Below are positions 6,798-8,192 of a DNA stretch of 8,192 nt, piece after piece; the stretch's first letter is position 1; each line of letters starts with the position of its first letter. The DNA is from CBDCUC01 sp965222485. GTDB lineage: Bacteria; Pseudomonadota; Alphaproteobacteria; Rhizobiales; Hyphomicrobiaceae. Where the stretch lies: the NCBI GenBank assembly GCA_965222485.1, contig CBDCUC010000033.1:1-8192 (forward strand), given 5' to 3'. The position numbers and the translations under genes were made by a program. The notes beneath the pieces were generated by a model. That model saw only the letters and a list, made by a program, of their open reading frames with translations. It ran no database searches and was not told where the DNA came from.

Positions 6798-7139
6798 TCA
6801 TGCTGATTTGATGCGCCGCCATGCCGTGGTTCTTGGAACCTCAGGAAATGAGTCCTGCAATTCCGCTATTTTGGGATCGCGCCCGTGGCGCTGTCTGAAG
6901 GCACGGACCCAATCAACGACATTGGTGTAAGGCCCGTCGTCGGACACGACCTCAACCGTTGCAGTGCTCTTACCACGGACCAACCCCAGCTCCTTCAGCT
7001 GGTCTTGCCGTAAACGGATCGCGCGCACGATCGCCAGCGGCAGGAGCAGGAGTAGGTCAATGATGAGCATGACCAGGATCTGCGGCAGTACCGCCATTGC
7101 ACTGATCAGGCCATCGGGACTATCGTCATTTGCGACCAT
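6798..7139 (-). CDS. Small membrane protein with a C-terminal HTH-like segment
   Basis: This 113-residue protein is of unknown function. After a short acidic N-terminus, residues 18-39 (LPQILVMLIIDLLLLLPLAI) form one strong membrane-spanning segment, followed by a basic flank (VRAIRLRQ). The C-terminal part (74-113) contains VVDWVRAFRQRHGRDPKIAE, then a segment ending VPRTTAWRRIKSA that resembles the second and recognition helices of resolvase-type HTH domains. If real, it is a membrane-anchored DNA-binding protein, an unusual arrangement. The ATG at 7139 is chosen because AAAGGAG lies 8 bases upstream. The frame is open to an ATG at 7361, but that start has no ribosome binding site and the extra 74 residues are low-complexity. 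It ends in a strong terminator and is probably a single-gene transcript. The HTH reading is by eye only. Confidence 0.7.
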   Translation of the reverse strand: MVANDDSPDGLISAMAVLPQILVMLIIDLLLLLPLAIVRAIRLRQDQLKELGLVRGKSTATVEVVSDDGPYTNVVDWVRAFRQRHGRDPKIAELQDSFPEVPRTTAWRRIKSA

Positions 7140-7175
7140 GATTGAAGCTCCTTTCTTCACATCGGTGTTCGCATT

Positions 7176-7207
7176 GGCTCCGCCGGGACCATCGGCGGGG
7201 CCTTTTT
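7176..7207 (+). terminator. Terminator-like hairpin and T5 on the plus strand, no matching gene
   Basis: GGCTCCGCCG (7176-7185) pairs with CGGCGGGGCC (7193-7202) over 10 positions with one T·G, around the loop GGACCAT, and TTTTT follows at 7203-7207. This is the form of a plus-strand intrinsic terminator. It lies just upstream of the minus-strand gene at 6798-7139, and no plus-strand gene precedes it for over 500 bases. It could end an antisense or small RNA, or be a relic. Confidence 0.55.
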
Positions 7208-7673
7208 GCGCCTGAAGCGTCAAAGCCCCAGGGGTGGCTGGCCGCTGAGTCTTTTTCGTATTGCGGCCGGCCACCGCCGGAGCCGTGTGGGCGATCAGCT
7301 TCAATTGTTGTTTGAGTGATATTAGAGGGAGAGAGAGACGCGTTTCGCGCTGGGCGCTCATCAGGTGGCGCTATCTGCGAGGATTATAGCACATCGCATC
7401 ATCCTTTGTAGATGGTGCACGCTGCGTTCTGCATATGGTGTGCCTGAGCAGCCTTTCCAATTGGGGCGCTCATACTGTGCATGTTTTGATAGAATTGAAG
7501 AAGCGTGCCTGCGCGTTAGCAAATTCAATCAGATGGCCTGCGACATTGAACGACGCCAAACGACAGCGTTCCATTGTAATGGCGTGCAACGTTTTCTTAG
7601 GTGCCGAATGTGATATCCTTTGTCTCAACGATCAGTACTGCGTGCCGACATCAAACCGGAACGAGGCAAGTAG
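7208..7673. other. Gene-free divergent intergenic stretch
   Basis: I see no convincing gene here. It separates the small membrane-protein gene (minus) from the basic protein gene (plus) and should hold both promoters. Open frames at 7365-7613 and 7435-7806 (plus) are rich in Cys, Arg and Ser and lack ribosome binding sites. TGTGATATCCT at 7609-7619 might be an extended -10 for the plus gene, without a good -35; this is weak. Confidence 0.35.
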
Positions 7674-8132
7674 GTGCTGCGACCGTTGTGGCAAAGAAAA
7701 ATCATTGAAACAGGCGCGTCGACTCCAACTGCGGCTCCATCAGCGACCCCCTGCCCGACATCGCAAACGGGTTCGTCTGCGGCATCGCGTTCGCCACAGT
7801 CCGTAAGGACGCGGCCAAAACGAAAACTCGTCTACCTCTATCGTCCTGAGGAGCCAACACTAGAGCAACACGCTCGTGAGCTACTTCGATATCTTCAATT
7901 GGATGACGTCGTCTCCTGCCGTGGTTGCAATGTCTTGGCTCGTGATCTCAAACGCATGTATCCGGCAGTATGTCGAAGCTTAGGCTGGAAGCCTCGAGCC
8001 TGGAACGGAGTGGCTGTTGAACTGCGAAAGCTGACTGGAAGACGGAAGAATTACGCCTGGGTTGAAGGTCGACGTCTGCGCGTCTACCGGATCCCCAAGC
8101 GGACGGTTACGGCCCTCAAGCACCATGGGTAG
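7674..8132 (+). CDS. Basic protein of unknown function with a possible winged-helix fold
   Basis: The 152-residue protein starts at a GTG with GAGG 7 bases upstream. Residues 15-48 are a Ser/Thr/Ala/Pro-rich linker, and the folded part (about 50-142) is basic. It begins KRKLVYLYRPEEPTLEQHA, has a helical stretch with a CxxC (C82-R-G-C85), then SLGWKPRAWNGVAVELRKLT (102-121) and a β-hairpin RRKNYAWVEG-RRLRVYRIP. Helices followed by a basic β-hairpin (the wing) suggest a winged-helix nucleic-acid-binding fold, but no named family is recognised. The CxxC is a single pair and does not by itself show a zinc site. It is followed by a short AT-rich stretch with no terminator before the window ends. 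The start is not certain because the N-terminal linker may be poorly conserved. Confidence 0.6.
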   Translation: MLRPLWQRKIIETGASTPTAAPSATPCPTSQTGSSAASRSPQSVRTRPKRKLVYLYRPEEPTLEQHARELLRYLQLDDVVSCRGCNVLARDLKRMYPAVCRSLGWKPRAWNGVAVELRKLTGRRKNYAWVEGRRLRVYRIPKRTVTALKHHG

Positions 8133-8192
8133 AACCATGGGCTGAGTTTCCATTCCTATAAATTATTTAATGAAAACAAAGTGTTCTGGCGG

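Noticed and set aside
7140..7361. Upstream extension of the small membrane protein (ATG at 7361)
   Set aside because: No ribosome binding site there, and the extra residues are low-complexity; AAAGGAG precedes the ATG at 7139.
7435..7806. 123-codon plus-strand frame overlapping the basic protein gene
   Set aside because: Its second half is an arginine-rich shadow of the 7674 gene, and it has no ribosome binding site.

Overview
The window looks like an accessory stretch of an alphaproteobacterial chromosome or large replicon, probably from the Rhizobiales (Bradyrhizobium-like). The reasons are a GTTC-N7-GTTC LexA box of the alphaproteobacterial type, a secreted WD40-caspase protein, a rhizobial-type SRAP protein, and mixed codon use with moderate GC. 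The genus is inference. I saw no rRNA, tRNA, CRISPR array or intact insertion sequence.

Layout. The left end holds the possible tail of an upstream gene (1-48), then a secreted CGPC thioredoxin-fold protein (81-539, +). Facing it is an unrecognised gene split by a frameshift (1274 down to 548, -). Next comes an SRAP-domain DNA-damage protein (2138-1491, -). It is separated by a LexA/SOS box (2163-2177) from a tiny divergent reading frame (2182-2280, +), whose frame stays open past its TAA to 2511. The stretch 2512-2868 has no convincing gene.

The centre (6373 down to 2869, -) is the main object: a secreted, multi-blade WD40 propeller followed by a C14 caspase-like protease with an intact His/Cys pair and an EF-hand-like loop. 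It now lies in two overlapping frames. The break falls inside one WD40 repeat, and removing one T from a short T run restores a canonical DGVVRIWDLE motif. The ancestral protein was therefore a single chain of about 1,167 residues. By chance or selection, the downstream half has a good ribosome binding site and an ATG just before the break, so it might still be translated on its own.

The right part holds a small membrane protein with an HTH-like tail (7139-6798, -) ending in a strong hairpin. A second terminator-like hairpin, pointing the other way, lies in its 5' region with no plus-strand gene before it. Last is a basic, probably nucleic-acid-binding protein of unknown function (7674-8132, +).

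No obvious pathway unites these genes. The best-supported regulatory link is SOS control of the SRAP gene and perhaps of its divergent neighbour. Several open frames are broken (548-1274, 2182-2511, 4427-4455), which suggests decaying accessory DNA or base-level sequencing errors.
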